A stretch of 64,000 bases of DNA from Marinobacter arenosus (GTDB lineage: Bacteria; Pseudomonadota; Gammaproteobacteria; Pseudomonadales; Oleiphilaceae): NCBI RefSeq assembly GCF_019264345.1, contig NZ_JAHVAO010000001.1:1054001-1118000 (forward strand). The letters run 5' to 3'. Positions within the stretch are counted from its first letter, which is position 1, and each line of letters begins with the position of its first letter. The position numbers and the translations under genes are program-made. The notes below the pieces were generated by a model. It ran no database searches. It worked only from the letters and a program-made list of their open reading frames with translations, and was not told where the DNA came from. Shown piece after piece: positions 15,242-24,484 of the stretch.

Positions 15242-16279
15242 ATGACCACCCGGATACTCATCTGCGACGATTCCGCGCTTGCCAGAAAGCAAATGGCCAA
15301 AGCCCTGCCCCATGGCCTGCAGGCAGACATCACGTACGCGAAGGACGGAGAGGAAGCCCTGGCGACGTTGCGGGCCGGGGAGGCCGAACTCATGTTCCTG
15401 GACCTCAACATGCCGGCAATGGACGGCTACCAGGTGCTGGAAACTGTCCGCGAGGAAGACCTGCCCGTGCTGACCATCGTGGTCTCGGGGGATATCCAGC
15501 CCGAAGCCCGGGAGCGTGTCCGAAAACTCGGCGCCATCGACTTCATCAAAAAGCCGACGGAAGCGGACATCGTGCTGACACTGCTGAAAGACTACGGGTT
15601 CTATAGGCCCGGCGAGGTTGAGGACACAGCGCTGAACGACACCGCGCTCAAAACCGGCACGACCACTTCCGCCCCCGAACCCGAACTCTCGATCTCCCTG
15701 AACGATTACCTGCAGGAAGTGGCCAATGTGGCCATGGGCCGCTCTTCCGATTTGCTCGCACGGCTGCTAAAGGTCTTCGTCAAGCAACCGATTCCCAGGG
15801 TCGCCTTCATCGCCAATTCGGAATTGCACATGGCCATTTCCGCCGCCCAGAACTACGACACCTATTCCGCGGTCTGTCAGGGCTTCACGGGAGCCGGCAT
15901 CGCCGGAGAAGCCCTGCTGCTGTTTGCCGATGCCAGCTTTAAAGAAATGGCGGAGATGCTGCACTACGAAGAGCTTGAGGGAGAAGCCGTCAACGTTGAA
16001 GTACTGATGGATATGTCGAGCATCCTCTTCGGTGCGTTCCTCAAGGGCATTGGTGACCAACTGGACCTGAATCTCGGGCTCGGACATCCTACCGTGCTCG
16101 GGCAACACCGGCAGATTGCGGATCTCCTCGAGCATCACAGCTCCCGCGAGGAACGTCTATTGTGCATTGAGGTCAGTTACGTACTGGAAGATCGTGACAT
16201 CCAGTGCGATTTGCTGGTCCTGCTTACCGAGGATTCCGTGCCCTTCCTCGAACAACGTCTCAAATACCTGGTGGACTGA
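15242..16279 (+). CDS. Response regulator with CheC/CheX-like phosphatase domain
   Basis: The 345-residue cytoplasmic protein has a receiver domain at residues 1-118 with the acidic pair D9-D10, phospho-acceptor D54 in FLDLNMP, S82 and K104. A linker of about 35 residues follows. Residues 150-345 resemble the CheC/CheX/FliY phosphatase fold, with an ExxN pair at E159-N162 followed by the expected helix and proline (P183). The second half-site (near 257, MDMSS) lacks the E and N, so at most one active site is kept. It is three bases upstream of a diguanylate cyclase gene and surely in an operon with it. I infer that it senses or removes phosphate in a two-component pathway feeding c-di-GMP. 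Confidence 0.75.
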   Translation: MTTRILICDDSALARKQMAKALPHGLQADITYAKDGEEALATLRAGEAELMFLDLNMPAMDGYQVLETVREEDLPVLTIVVSGDIQPEARERVRKLGAIDFIKKPTEADIVLTLLKDYGFYRPGEVEDTALNDTALKTGTTTSAPEPELSISLNDYLQEVANVAMGRSSDLLARLLKVFVKQPIPRVAFIANSELHMAISAAQNYDTYSAVCQGFTGAGIAGEALLLFADASFKEMAEMLHYEELEGEAVNVEVLMDMSSILFGAFLKGIGDQLDLNLGLGHPTVLGQHRQIADLLEHHSSREERLLCIEVSYVLEDRDIQCDLLVLLTEDSVPFLEQRLKYLVD

Positions 16280-16282
16280 TCA

Positions 16283-17266
16283 ATGGCATTCCAAGGCGTA
16301 GACGCCGATTCCTTCCACTGGCTGGTGGACATGCTTGAATCCGTCGAAGTTGGTCTGGTTGTTCTCGATCTCGATTTCAGGGTCCAGGCCTGGAACGGAT
16401 TCATGGAGAACCACAGTGGCATTACCGCCAGCCGGATCCGAGAGAAGGTCCTCTTTGATGTCTTCCCGGATATCCCAAAGGCCTGGCTCACCCGCAAGGT
16501 CGATGCCGTTGCGTTACTGAACACAAGGGCGTTCACCTCCTGGGAACAGCGCCCCTACCTGTTCAAATTCCGCAATACCCGGCCTATCACGGGCACCGAG
16601 GAATTCATGTTCCAGAACCTCACCATCAGCCCGCTGTCCGGGCCCTCCGGGCAGGTCGAGAAAGTCTGCCTGATGGTGTACGACGTCACCGACATCGCCA
16701 GTAGCAAGCGAGCGCTTGAGCGGGCTAACGAGCAATTGGCAAAACTCAGCATGACCGACCGATTGACGGGGCTACTCAACCGGGGCACGTGGGAAAACCT
16801 GGTCGACGCAGAGTACGAACGCTATCGGCGGTACGGGCACCCAACGTCACTGGTCATGTTCGACATCGACCATTTCAAAAAAGTAAACGACAGTTTCGGC
16901 CACCTTGCCGGTGACGACGTCATCAAGCACGCCGCTAATGTGACAAAGGGCGGCTTGCGGCAATCAGACACCTCCGGACGTTACGGTGGCGAGGAATTCG
17001 GCATCATTCTGCCGGAAACCGACGCGCAAGGTGCGAAAGTTATCTGCGAAAGAATTCGGGAACAGATCGAGCAAAGCGTGGTTGATACCAGCGTCGCACC
17101 AATTCGGTACACCATTAGCATGGGCGTCGCCCAGTTAACCGACAGCCCGGAGAATCACATGCAATGGATGCAGCAGGCGGATGAAGCGCTATACACCGCG
17201 AAAGCGAGTGGCAGGAATTGTGTGCGGGTATACGGCGAATCAGATAAAAGAAAAGCCCGGCATTAA
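16283..17266 (+). CDS. Diguanylate cyclase with PAS domain
   Basis: It makes c-di-GMP from two GTP. The 327-residue protein has a PAS-like sensor at residues 10-140 (SVEVGLVVLDLDFRVQAWN), a short coiled helix (SKRALERANEQLAKL) and a GGDEF domain from about residue 155. The active-site signature is GGEEF at 235-239 in RYGGEEFGI. An RxxD inhibitory site (R226-D229) sits at the standard spacing, so product inhibition is expected. There is no transmembrane segment. It follows the response regulator by three bases and ends inside a bidirectional terminator. Confidence 0.93.
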   Translation: MAFQGVDADSFHWLVDMLESVEVGLVVLDLDFRVQAWNGFMENHSGITASRIREKVLFDVFPDIPKAWLTRKVDAVALLNTRAFTSWEQRPYLFKFRNTRPITGTEEFMFQNLTISPLSGPSGQVEKVCLMVYDVTDIASSKRALERANEQLAKLSMTDRLTGLLNRGTWENLVDAEYERYRRYGHPTSLVMFDIDHFKKVNDSFGHLAGDDVIKHAANVTKGGLRQSDTSGRYGGEEFGIILPETDAQGAKVICERIREQIEQSVVDTSVAPIRYTISMGVAQLTDSPENHMQWMQQADEALYTAKASGRNCVRVYGESDKRKARH

Positions 17267-17280
17267 CCGGGCTTTTCTTT
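17247..17280. terminator. Bidirectional terminator between cyclase gene and mvaT
   Basis: A perfect 14-bp inverted repeat, AAAGAAAAGCCCGG (17247-17260) with CCGGGCTTTTCTTT (17267-17280), loop of 6. The A- and T-rich arm ends give a T-run on either strand. It overlaps the stop codon of the cyclase gene. Confidence 0.9.
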
Positions 17281-17301
17281 AGTCAAATAAACAAACTGGA
17301 C

Positions 17302-17670
17302 TTAGTTCTCTTGCCAGCTCTGCACGGCTTCCTTACCGTACTTATCACGCCACGCGTTCAGAGTCTTGTGATTGCCGCCACGGGTTTTCACAATTTCACC
17401 GGTGTGCGGATTCTTGTATGTCTTCAGGGGGCGCTTCGGGCGGCTGCCAGCAGCAGACTCCGCTTTAGCGCCGGCCACAGAGGGATCAATCGCAGACAAA
17501 ATCTGAAGGACATCCTTCGGTGATTTGTCATATTCCTTCATCAACGCACGGACCTTGTTTTCAAACTCCAGTTCACCTTTCAGAGCCTGATCTTCTTCAA
17601 GCTTTTCCAGCTCTGCAGCAAGCTTTTCCATAAGCTGTTTTTTCTGATAATAATCGTTAATCTTTGCCAT
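17302..17670 (-). CDS. mvaT: MvaT-family H-NS-like nucleoid protein
   Basis: MvaT proteins bind AT-rich DNA and silence horizontally acquired genes in Pseudomonas and relatives. The 122-residue protein has an N-terminal coiled coil for oligomerisation (MEKLAAELEKLEEDQALKGELEFENKV), a flexible linker and the C-terminal DNA-binding domain with YKNPHTGEIVKTRGGNHKT, the MvaT signature including the RGGN minor-groove loop. It borders the AT-rich glycan cluster, a likely target, but the adjacency alone does not prove control. It has its own sigma-70-like promoter at 17725-17753. Confidence 0.92.
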   Translation of the reverse strand: MAKINDYYQKKQLMEKLAAELEKLEEDQALKGELEFENKVRALMKEYDKSPKDVLQILSAIDPSVAGAKAESAAGSRPKRPLKTYKNPHTGEIVKTRGGNHKTLNAWRDKYGKEAVQSWQEN

Positions 17671-17724
17671 GGAATTAAAACCCTTTGAAAACGGCTTTCT
17701 AGAATAGAAGTCTTACAAAGCGGG

Positions 17725-17753
17725 ATATTAGTTAAAACGAATGAAAATCGCAA
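17725..17753 (-). promoter_or_regulatory. Sigma-70-like promoter of mvaT
   Basis: On the minus strand TTGCGA (17753-17748), 17 bases, TAATAT (17730-17725), in very AT-rich DNA 55 bases upstream of the ATG. The AT-richness also offers MvaT self-binding sites. Confidence 0.5.
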
Positions 17754-17862
17754 AATAAATTTCTATTTCTTAATCTCAGGAATTGCACCCAGACCAATCT
17801 TAAAAGCTTTTTGCCTTCGAAATGACAGCAAGCCACTAAAAATCCTCAGCAATTAAGAAACT

Positions 17863-18990
17863 CTAATGCTGGCTTTGACAGTACGTCTCTTCCGGGTACC
17901 AATCCAACAACAATTCCTCGTACTGGGCCAAGACATTCGTCCAAGTAAAACATTCATAAAACCTTGCCTTACATGCACGCCTCATATAGCTCAGGCGACT
18001 ACTATCATTTGAGAGTTGGCGAAGTAACAAATCGAGTGAGTCTTCATCTTCGAAATAAACAGCTCCCTCGCCCGCTACCCAGCGGTTAAACTGATTATCT
18101 TGCGCAATGATTGCACAGCCGGCACCCATAGCCTCTACTAAAGATGGATTCGTTCCTCCAACCCGATGGCCATGTAGATAGAATCGGCAGTAGAACCTCA
18201 GCGCTTGAACAACAGGCGCTTGGTATATGGCGCCAACGAAAACGACTTCTTCTGAAGCCGCATCCAATACAGAACGATGATAAGAACTTGAGTCTTGCTC
18301 AAGGTTACCTAGCACAACTAGCTTATGATTCCTTTTTTTTCGGCTGAAAGCCCGCACCATCTCTAATAAAGAGTTTTCTGGTTCTGGCCGCGCAATAATC
18401 ACTGAGAACCCTCCCGCCGTCAGCTCGTAAGCCTTCAACAAATCGGAGTCGGCAGAACCAATTTCATCCCCACCATAAGGAATCATTGTGATCTTATCGC
18501 TACGGACGCGACTAGAGAGATGCTCCTTGATTCCGGGATGATCAGCCACAAGGTGATTTCCAAGCCAGCAACCGGCTCGCTCATTCAGCCAAAACCAAAG
18601 CTTCGCGATACTACCCCACTTTTCCCGCCGCCATTCGATTCCATCCATATTTATAATATTTACCTGCTTGCCGAATCGCTGAAGTATGTTGAATGAAGCG
18701 GTGTTATACCCAAGCGTCAAAAAAATACCAGTACGATTTAGTGCATGCTTTGACGCCTTCCAATCGAAGATGACACTCCCAAAGACGCCCCCTTCCTTAA
18801 CCGGGACATGAACACAATTTACACCGCTCCAGATAGTTTCATATATTTGACCATCACCGTCCTCTTGACAGTACACAAAAACCTGCCAACCACGATTGAC
18901 CAAATAGAGGGACAACTTTTCGGCAAACGTCTCGAAGCCGCCGTGCCTCGCAGGTATACCACGAGTGCCAAGGATATACAGTTTTTTCAT
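17863..18990 (-). CDS. Glycosyltransferase family 4 with DUF1972 N-terminus
   Basis: The 375-residue cytoplasmic or membrane-peripheral protein begins with the DUF1972 motif GTRGIPARHGGFETFAE (residues 8-24), known from rhamnosyltransferases of the Cps2T type. The second Rossmann half carries the GT4 donor-site motif GTNPSLVEAMGAGCA near residue 285. It probably adds a sugar, perhaps rhamnose since rmlBDAC lie in the same cluster, to a lipid-linked glycan. It is the last gene of the minus-strand cluster; no strong terminator is seen before mvaT. The gene is AT-rich compared with the flanking core. Confidence 0.85.
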   Translation of the reverse strand: MKKLYILGTRGIPARHGGFETFAEKLSLYLVNRGWQVFVYCQEDGDGQIYETIWSGVNCVHVPVKEGGVFGSVIFDWKASKHALNRTGIFLTLGYNTASFNILQRFGKQVNIINMDGIEWRREKWGSIAKLWFWLNERAGCWLGNHLVADHPGIKEHLSSRVRSDKITMIPYGGDEIGSADSDLLKAYELTAGGFSVIIARPEPENSLLEMVRAFSRKKRNHKLVVLGNLEQDSSSYHRSVLDAASEEVVFVGAIYQAPVVQALRFYCRFYLHGHRVGGTNPSLVEAMGAGCAIIAQDNQFNRWVAGEGAVYFEDEDSLDLLLRQLSNDSSRLSYMRRACKARFYECFTWTNVLAQYEELLLDWYPEETYCQSQH

Positions 18991-19113
18991 CTTGTTTTAA
19001 AAGCTTCCTGTTTAAGCATATCCATTAAAAAAATTTGAAGATCACCGAGCTTAACACTTTAAATATTATTCAAGAATTCTGCATCTAAAACCCTAACAGG
19101 ATTAATAGCCACA

Positions 19114-20073
19114 TTATGAATCGTCAAAAAGCTCGGAACCATGTAATGGAGATATACCATAGTGTTCAAGGAAATCATATATTCTAATCGCTTTTCCATC
19201 GACTTCGATCATCTTCTCGTCTGCTACAATGTAGTAACAGCGCACATTCTTAAAAATGGTGGAAATATTTAAAAGTGCCGAACTGTAAAAACTTACAACA
19301 ACTGAAAAATCATCAACGGCCACCAACTGCTCAGCTGGCATTTTAGCTTTACTGGATGGCAGTTTCTTCATGAAATCAAAATCGCTTACGGAATCATGAT
19401 GGGGTTTATAGTGAACCTCCACCCCAGGTTTCAATTGGCCAAAGGCCAACTTTACCCTCTCCTCCTTCTGATCATCAGGAATCTGAACAGGCTGATCAAG
19501 AAATAGTATTTTTCCCTTTTTCCCGACACTCTTTCCTACCTTTAACTTCAATCCAAAGTGACAAACCCGTCGAAATCTCGAGGACTTAACAATGGACTTT
19601 GGCCTACTTACAAAAAGCCGATCAACAAACATTTCGTCACAACCGGTAATATGACCTGCATAGCTTCTAAAAGGCATCAACAACAGAGCAGAAAGAACAG
19701 TTTTATATAATGGCAGCGTCCACTCAGACCGACTTGCATCATAATAATTGGCAACACCATCTTCATAAACGGTGACAGAGGAGCACCTTCCGCTAAAAAA
19801 AAGATAATTCACTGCAATATTACACGGGTGAGGACAATATAAATTTATCTTAAACTTTCTAAGCAACCAAAATCGAACATAAATACTATAAATAAAAATT
19901 GACAACAAGGAAGATTTTCTACTTCCAATCATTTTAACTTGAGGAAAAGAACTGATATCTGGATGCCTTTTTGAAAAAAAGCAATAGGTCTTTCCATTTA
20001 ATTCACCCAAAAATGACTCTGCATACAGTGAATGATAAGGAGTAAAGCCAACCACTAAATTAATGACGCTCAT
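19114..20073 (-). CDS. Sialyltransferase-like glycosyltransferase
   Basis: I do not recognise a close family, but the 319 residues show the three short motifs shared by bacterial sialyltransferases of the GT52/GT38 type: an acidic EDG at 104-106 in VYEDGVANYY, a KPHH near 223-226 in place of the usual HP, and a Ser-Ser pair at 264-265 in SFYSSALLN. Order and spacing fit. It would then use a CMP-nonulosonate as donor, and CMP-pseudaminic acid is made by the nearby pse operon. The DNA is strikingly AT-rich. The HP-to-HH change lowers confidence. Alternative: another polysaccharide transferase of similar fold. Confidence 0.5.
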   Translation of the reverse strand: MSVINLVVGFTPYHSLYAESFLGELNGKTYCFFSKRHPDISSFPQVKMIGSRKSSLLSIFIYSIYVRFWLLRKFKINLYCPHPCNIAVNYLFFSGRCSSVTVYEDGVANYYDASRSEWTLPLYKTVLSALLLMPFRSYAGHITGCDEMFVDRLFVSRPKSIVKSSRFRRVCHFGLKLKVGKSVGKKGKILFLDQPVQIPDDQKEERVKLAFGQLKPGVEVHYKPHHDSVSDFDFMKKLPSSKAKMPAEQLVAVDDFSVVVSFYSSALLNISTIFKNVRCYYIVADEKMIEVDGKAIRIYDFLEHYGISPLHGSELFDDS

Positions 20074-20147
20074 CTTATTGTGTAACCATTTTGAGGTATT
20101 GTCATAGTTTTTCTATCCGAACGGTGGGCAATTACGCCGGACCGAGC

Positions 20148-21392
20148 TCATCGCCATAGGGGAGGTGTTAGCCGGAAAAACTGCAGGGTCTTCCAAAACA
20201 ATATGAAGCCGGAGGCAGCAATTAACCCCAAAGGCACTGCCAGCTCGCCGCTAAATAGTGTTGATAGCGCGGTTGTAAGAACGAAAACAATCAGTCCTGC
20301 TATATGGCTTACGACCAATGGCTTATCATTGCCCTGCGCATAAAGGCCATAGTGTGGAATCATTCCCAGCACAGTAAGCATATTCGCCACCAACAACCAC
20401 AAAAAAAGGTATTGATATTCTGAGAATACCGGACGATCAAGCCATTCAAGTAGAAAGGGAACCACTATCCACGCCACCATCGAGAAAAACAGTGTCAACG
20501 TGATGGTTTGTGCGGTTAGTTGCCGGAATTTGATTCTGAAACCTCGCGCATCCTGATTCGTATGGGCAACGATCATGGCTGGGTAAAGGAAGGTGAACAC
20601 GGCAGCGTCCATGAATGCTAGCAATGCATTACAGATACCCATGAACAAAACATAAACGCCAAGCACTTCAAGGTTTGTTAACGCCTCGATCCAATAACGG
20701 TCAAAAGTGTAAATACCACGGAGTGCGAGAGTTGCGATCAGCATGGGCACCGTAATCCGGACCCCCTTTTTTACCCAGTTCCAGTCTACGGGAAGTTGCC
20801 ACCCTCCTAAGCCCTGACGAAAAACTACCAAGAGCCCGACTGCCACTGCCATTACGCTGCCAATAATCCAACTGACCAGAACCGTCTGTAGACTTCGATA
20901 TTCAGGATCAAGATACATGATGGCCAGTACCACAAGGCACCAGGCTCCCGCCCTAAAGAAAAGAACCCAGCTAGCAATAACTTGCCTAGATAGCGCCACC
21001 AAGATGCGGTTAAGCTCTTGAGCCACATGCTCGAAAATTAAAAGAATTAGAAACCAAGGTAACAACCACCATGGTAGGAGCCCGACAGTAAACAGCGAAA
21101 CACACAACGGCACGAACACACAGTAAAGAATTAGGCTAAAACCAATCTGGCCTTTTAACAGTCGCCCACGGTCATTCGCAGAGCTCTTGAGAATCTCACG
21201 GGTGGTAAAAATATAGAAATCGAAACCTACGAGGAAAATTGAGTAGCTTATGGTTACGGTCAAAAGACCGAAGAGTCCCAGATCAGCCGGTTCAAGGAAA
21301 CGAGCCAGCAGAACAATCAGCAAAAATTTACTGACAAGTGTTACTCCCCTAAGGACAAGATTAAGAAACCGGCCAATCAATGCACGTTTCAT
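20148..21392 (-). CDS. Wzx-like oligosaccharide flippase
   Basis: The 414-residue membrane protein has about 12 hydrophobic segments and the MATE/MOP-type start (LRGVTLVSKFLLIVLLARFLEPADLGLFGLL) typical of O-antigen and capsule flippases. It would move an undecaprenyl-linked repeat unit across the inner membrane. Its presence next to a polytopic initiating transferase suggests a Wzx/Wzy-type pathway, yet no convincing Wzy polymerase lies in the cluster. This contrasts with the ABC transporter at 39.8-41.9 kb. Confidence 0.85.
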   Translation of the reverse strand: MKRALIGRFLNLVLRGVTLVSKFLLIVLLARFLEPADLGLFGLLTVTISYSIFLVGFDFYIFTTREILKSSANDRGRLLKGQIGFSLILYCVFVPLCVSLFTVGLLPWWLLPWFLILLIFEHVAQELNRILVALSRQVIASWVLFFRAGAWCLVVLAIMYLDPEYRSLQTVLVSWIIGSVMAVAVGLLVVFRQGLGGWQLPVDWNWVKKGVRITVPMLIATLALRGIYTFDRYWIEALTNLEVLGVYVLFMGICNALLAFMDAAVFTFLYPAMIVAHTNQDARGFRIKFRQLTAQTITLTLFFSMVAWIVVPFLLEWLDRPVFSEYQYLFLWLLVANMLTVLGMIPHYGLYAQGNDKPLVVSHIAGLIVFVLTTALSTLFSGELAVPLGLIAASGFILFWKTLQFFRLTPPLWR

Positions 21393-21560
21393 CCGGTCCG
21401 GAAAGCAGCGTTCTGCTCTGAATTTGGAATCTTATCGCTCCCGATTTCTCCCGTTAAAATGAAAACCAAAGCGAACACAATAAATGACAAAACTTTTCCT
21501 CCAAGATCTGCGATCAGTAGTCCAGGCTCGCAATATAAAAATGGGCAAATCTAGGCCGAT

Positions 21561-22982
21561 TCAATATATATCATCCGAGAATAACGAAAGAGGAGTTTTC
21601 AGCAATATTTTCATATCTAACCAAAGACTCCATTGGTTGATGTAGGCCAAATCCAGCTCTACTCGCTTCTGCATTTTCTCAAGAGTTTCCGTCTCTCCGC
21701 GGTAACCGCTAATTTGGGCCATACCAGTGATACCGGGTTTGATTCGATGTCGTGCCATATAAGCGATAATTTTGTCAGAATAATAATCATTGTGAACCAC
21801 CGCATGAGGACGCGGGCCAACCAAGGCCATGTCTCCTTTGATCACGTTTATTAACTGCGGGAGTTCGTCGAGCGATGTCCGTCTGAGAATGCGCCCGACC
21901 GGTGTAACTCTTGGATCACCTTTTTGAGCTTGCTTTAACTGGTTATCTGTATGAACTCTCATAGATCGAAATTTCAGCACTTCGATGATGGCACCGTTCC
22001 AACCGTGACGCTCTTGCCGGAAAAGAACCGGTCCCGGCGATGACAGCTTCACAGCCAAAGCACAGGCTATAAGTAACGGTGCCAGCATAACCAGGCCAAA
22101 CAGAGCAAGACCACGCTCGAGGAAGGATTTCATCAACGCGGCACCCGGATCGGATGTCAGAGGGCTCTCATTGAGGTGAATTGCAGGCATTCCGCCCAGG
22201 TCATGAACACTGTGATTCAAAAGCTTAAGGTTGGCAAAATCAGGAATCCAAACCACATCGACCTGAGCATCCAGCAGGTCGACATACAGGTCTTCTATCT
22301 GATCTGCTTCTTTTGCAGGTAATGCAATGTAGACCCGACTGACATCATTATCCTTCAGTATCCTGCGCAACTCACTCACAGCTCCCAGCGTCGGGAATTG
22401 TGAATTTTCTTCGCCATTAAACGGTGCTGCAGTGCCGAGACTGACCAAACCAAGCATTACCTCCCCTCGCTCATGACTAAGTTTGGTCGCAAGATCCAGC
22501 GCCAGCCGCCCTGTACCGATGATCAAAGACGGCCTTGAATTTCTATGGTTTCGGTCTAGCCGAAGGAATACACTCTGAAGACCTACAAGCGCTGTCCCCT
22601 GTAAGACTGCTCCTCCAACGATCCATTGAAGAATAACTTCCCGTGAGAACAGCTCGCTGGTTTTGGTAACAAACGCCAGGAACGTAAGAGTTGCCATCAG
22701 TGTTGCCCAGGCAGCTGCGAATCTGGCCAAGCCAATCAAGTATCCGTTCTGGCTACTGAAGGCACGGAAAAGAACACATAACGGTACAGAGATGAGGGAC
22801 GAGACAATGATCAGAAGCCGGTAATGGGATGCCACATCGGAGGTTTTATTTAAAGTGAGGAAAATTAACAGGGAGGTCTGAATAGCCGTCGCTAAAGCCC
22901 AATGCGACCAGAATATTAACTTGTCTGTCGCCCTTACTCCCGGTGCCAGCGGAGATTGATATCGATGTGTCATACGGCTCAT
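21561..22982 (-). CDS. Polytopic undecaprenyl-phosphate glycosyl-1-phosphate transferase (WcaJ/WbaP-like)
   Basis: It starts glycan assembly by moving a sugar-1-phosphate from a UDP-sugar to undecaprenyl phosphate. About 473 residues: four or five N-terminal membrane segments, a CoA-binding-like Rossmann domain (PSLIIGTGRLALDLATKL near residue 150), another hydrophobic segment near 290, and the C-terminal PGT domain with FRSMR, RRTSLDELPQLINVIKGDMALVGPRP and KPGITGMAQISGYRG. ATGs at 22982 and 22973 are both possible; neither has a strong ribosome site, and a TTG at 23000 is also in frame. It is one of two initiating transferases in the cluster. Confidence 0.92.
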   Translation of the reverse strand: MSRMTHRYQSPLAPGVRATDKLIFWSHWALATAIQTSLLIFLTLNKTSDVASHYRLLIIVSSLISVPLCVLFRAFSSQNGYLIGLARFAAAWATLMATLTFLAFVTKTSELFSREVILQWIVGGAVLQGTALVGLQSVFLRLDRNHRNSRPSLIIGTGRLALDLATKLSHERGEVMLGLVSLGTAAPFNGEENSQFPTLGAVSELRRILKDNDVSRVYIALPAKEADQIEDLYVDLLDAQVDVVWIPDFANLKLLNHSVHDLGGMPAIHLNESPLTSDPGAALMKSFLERGLALFGLVMLAPLLIACALAVKLSSPGPVLFRQERHGWNGAIIEVLKFRSMRVHTDNQLKQAQKGDPRVTPVGRILRRTSLDELPQLINVIKGDMALVGPRPHAVVHNDYYSDKIIAYMARHRIKPGITGMAQISGYRGETETLEKMQKRVELDLAYINQWSLWLDMKILLKTPLSLFSDDIY

Positions 22983-23144
22983 ATGAAAAGTTCTGCTCAA
23001 CGATGGCTTAGACGGAGAATAACCGTGCAGTTATAGATTATTGGGGGGAAGTAGCGAAAAATGACGCAGAACACTTCCCCAGATCTCAGTTCCCAGTCGT
23101 CAGCGAAAAAGCAGGCATCTCAAGCAGTATATATTTCCTCAAGG

Positions 23145-24407
23145 TCAAAGCCTCAGGTCAGAGCAACCCAAGGGAAAGACACCTTTGAGATCAAAAAAAA
23201 TGCCATCTTCCTTCAGATAATCCCGCAATTCTTGGACTGACTTATTGGCGTATTCCCGATGAGGTACAGCCAAGAGGAGGGCGTCATACTCCCCCAACCG
23301 AGGCTCTCCAACAAGCGACACTCCGTATTCATGCTCCGCTTCATCAGAGCTGGCCCAACAATCTGTGATATCGACCAGACAACCAAAATCCTGCAATTCT
23401 CTCACCACATCAATAACATGGGTATTGCGAAGGTCCGGGCAGTTCTCCTTGAAGGTGAACCCCATTATCAAAACCCGGGAAGTCGAAACCGTATGTCCGG
23501 ATTTGATCATTGCTTTAACCAATTCAGCCGCCGAATAAGCGCCCATCTTGTCGTTTACCCGCCGACCGGCAAGGATAATCTCTGGATGATACCCGATCGC
23601 CTGGGCCTTATGCGTCAGATAGTAGGGATCCACACCAATACAATGCCCACCGACGAGTCCCGGCTTAAAAGGCAGGAAATTCCATTTGGTAGCGGCAGCG
23701 GCTAACACTTCGTGTGTGTCTATCTTCAACCGGGAGAAAATCATCGACAGTTCATTCATCAGCGCAATATTCAGATCACGCTGGGTGTTTTCGATCACCT
23801 TCGCTGCTTCGGCAACTTTGATAGAGCTGGCCTTATGAGTCCCGGCTGTAATGATACTCGCATAAAGCGCATCGATTTCATCCGCAATCTCTGGCGTGGA
23901 GCCCGACGTTACTTTCCTGATGGTTGTAACGCGATGCTCCCTATCCCCAGGATTAATTCTCTCTGGGCTGTACCCTGCGAAGAAATCGCTGTTAAAGGTT
24001 AATCCGGATTCACGCTCCAAAATCGGGACACAAACCTCCTCAGTCGCGCCAGGAAAAACCGTGGATTCGTAAATGACAATATCGCCTTTTTTGAGAACTC
24101 TACCGACACTCTCGCTTGCCCGCATCAACGGATTCAAATCCGGAGACTTGTACTCGTCAATCGGGGTAGGAACAGTAACGATATATATTTCGCAGTCACG
24201 AATCTCTTCAAGAGAATCGGTAAACGAAAGCTTTGAGGCACTCTTTAACTCTTCCCGTGAGACTTCACGAGTATAATCCACCCCATCCCTCAGTTCGGCA
24301 ATTCTCTTACTATTGATATCAAACCCTTTCACCGAACGCTGCTCACCAAATGCTGCGGCAAGCGGCAGGCCGACGTATCCAAGACCAATAACAGCAATAT
24401 TCTTCAT
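23145..24407 (-). CDS. UDP-N-acetylhexosamine 6-dehydrogenase (TviB/WbpO-like)
   Basis: It oxidises UDP-GalNAc or UDP-GlcNAc to the uronic acid with two NAD. About 420 residues: NAD-binding [13 protein letters not shown] at residues 8-20, [18 protein letters not shown], the central [11 protein letters not shown] typical of this subfamily, and the catalytic cysteine in [16 protein letters not shown]. The ATG at 24407 has an AAGGGA site six bases upstream; a longer upstream extension to 24464 is less likely. It supplies an acidic sugar nucleotide to the glycan cluster. Which hexosamine it uses cannot be told from sequence alone. Confidence 0.9.
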   Translation of the reverse strand: MKNIAVIGLGYVGLPLAAAFGEQRSVKGFDINSKRIAELRDGVDYTREVSREELKSASKLSFTDSLEEIRDCEIYIVTVPTPIDEYKSPDLNPLMRASESVGRVLKKGDIVIYESTVFPGATEEVCVPILERESGLTFNSDFFAGYSPERINPGDREHRVTTIRKVTSGSTPEIADEIDALYASIITAGTHKASSIKVAEAAKVIENTQRDLNIALMNELSMIFSRLKIDTHEVLAAAATKWNFLPFKPGLVGGHCIGVDPYYLTHKAQAIGYHPEIILAGRRVNDKMGAYSAAELVKAMIKSGHTVSTSRVLIMGFTFKENCPDLRNTHVIDVVRELQDFGCLVDITDCWASSDEAEHEYGVSLVGEPRLGEYDALLLAVPHREYANKSVQELRDYLKEDGIFFDLKGVFPLGCSDLRL

Positions 24408-24484
24408 TTTAAGTCCCTTTGCCATGATGACATCTGAACAGTGCTTAACGCCTGCACCCATCAAACCCGGGGCGGCCCTGATCC

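Noticed and set aside
23045..23080. Inverted repeat GGGGAAGT/ACTTCCCC between the dehydrogenase and the second PGT gene
   Set aside because: The loop is 20 bases long and no T-run follows on either strand, so I do not call it a terminator.
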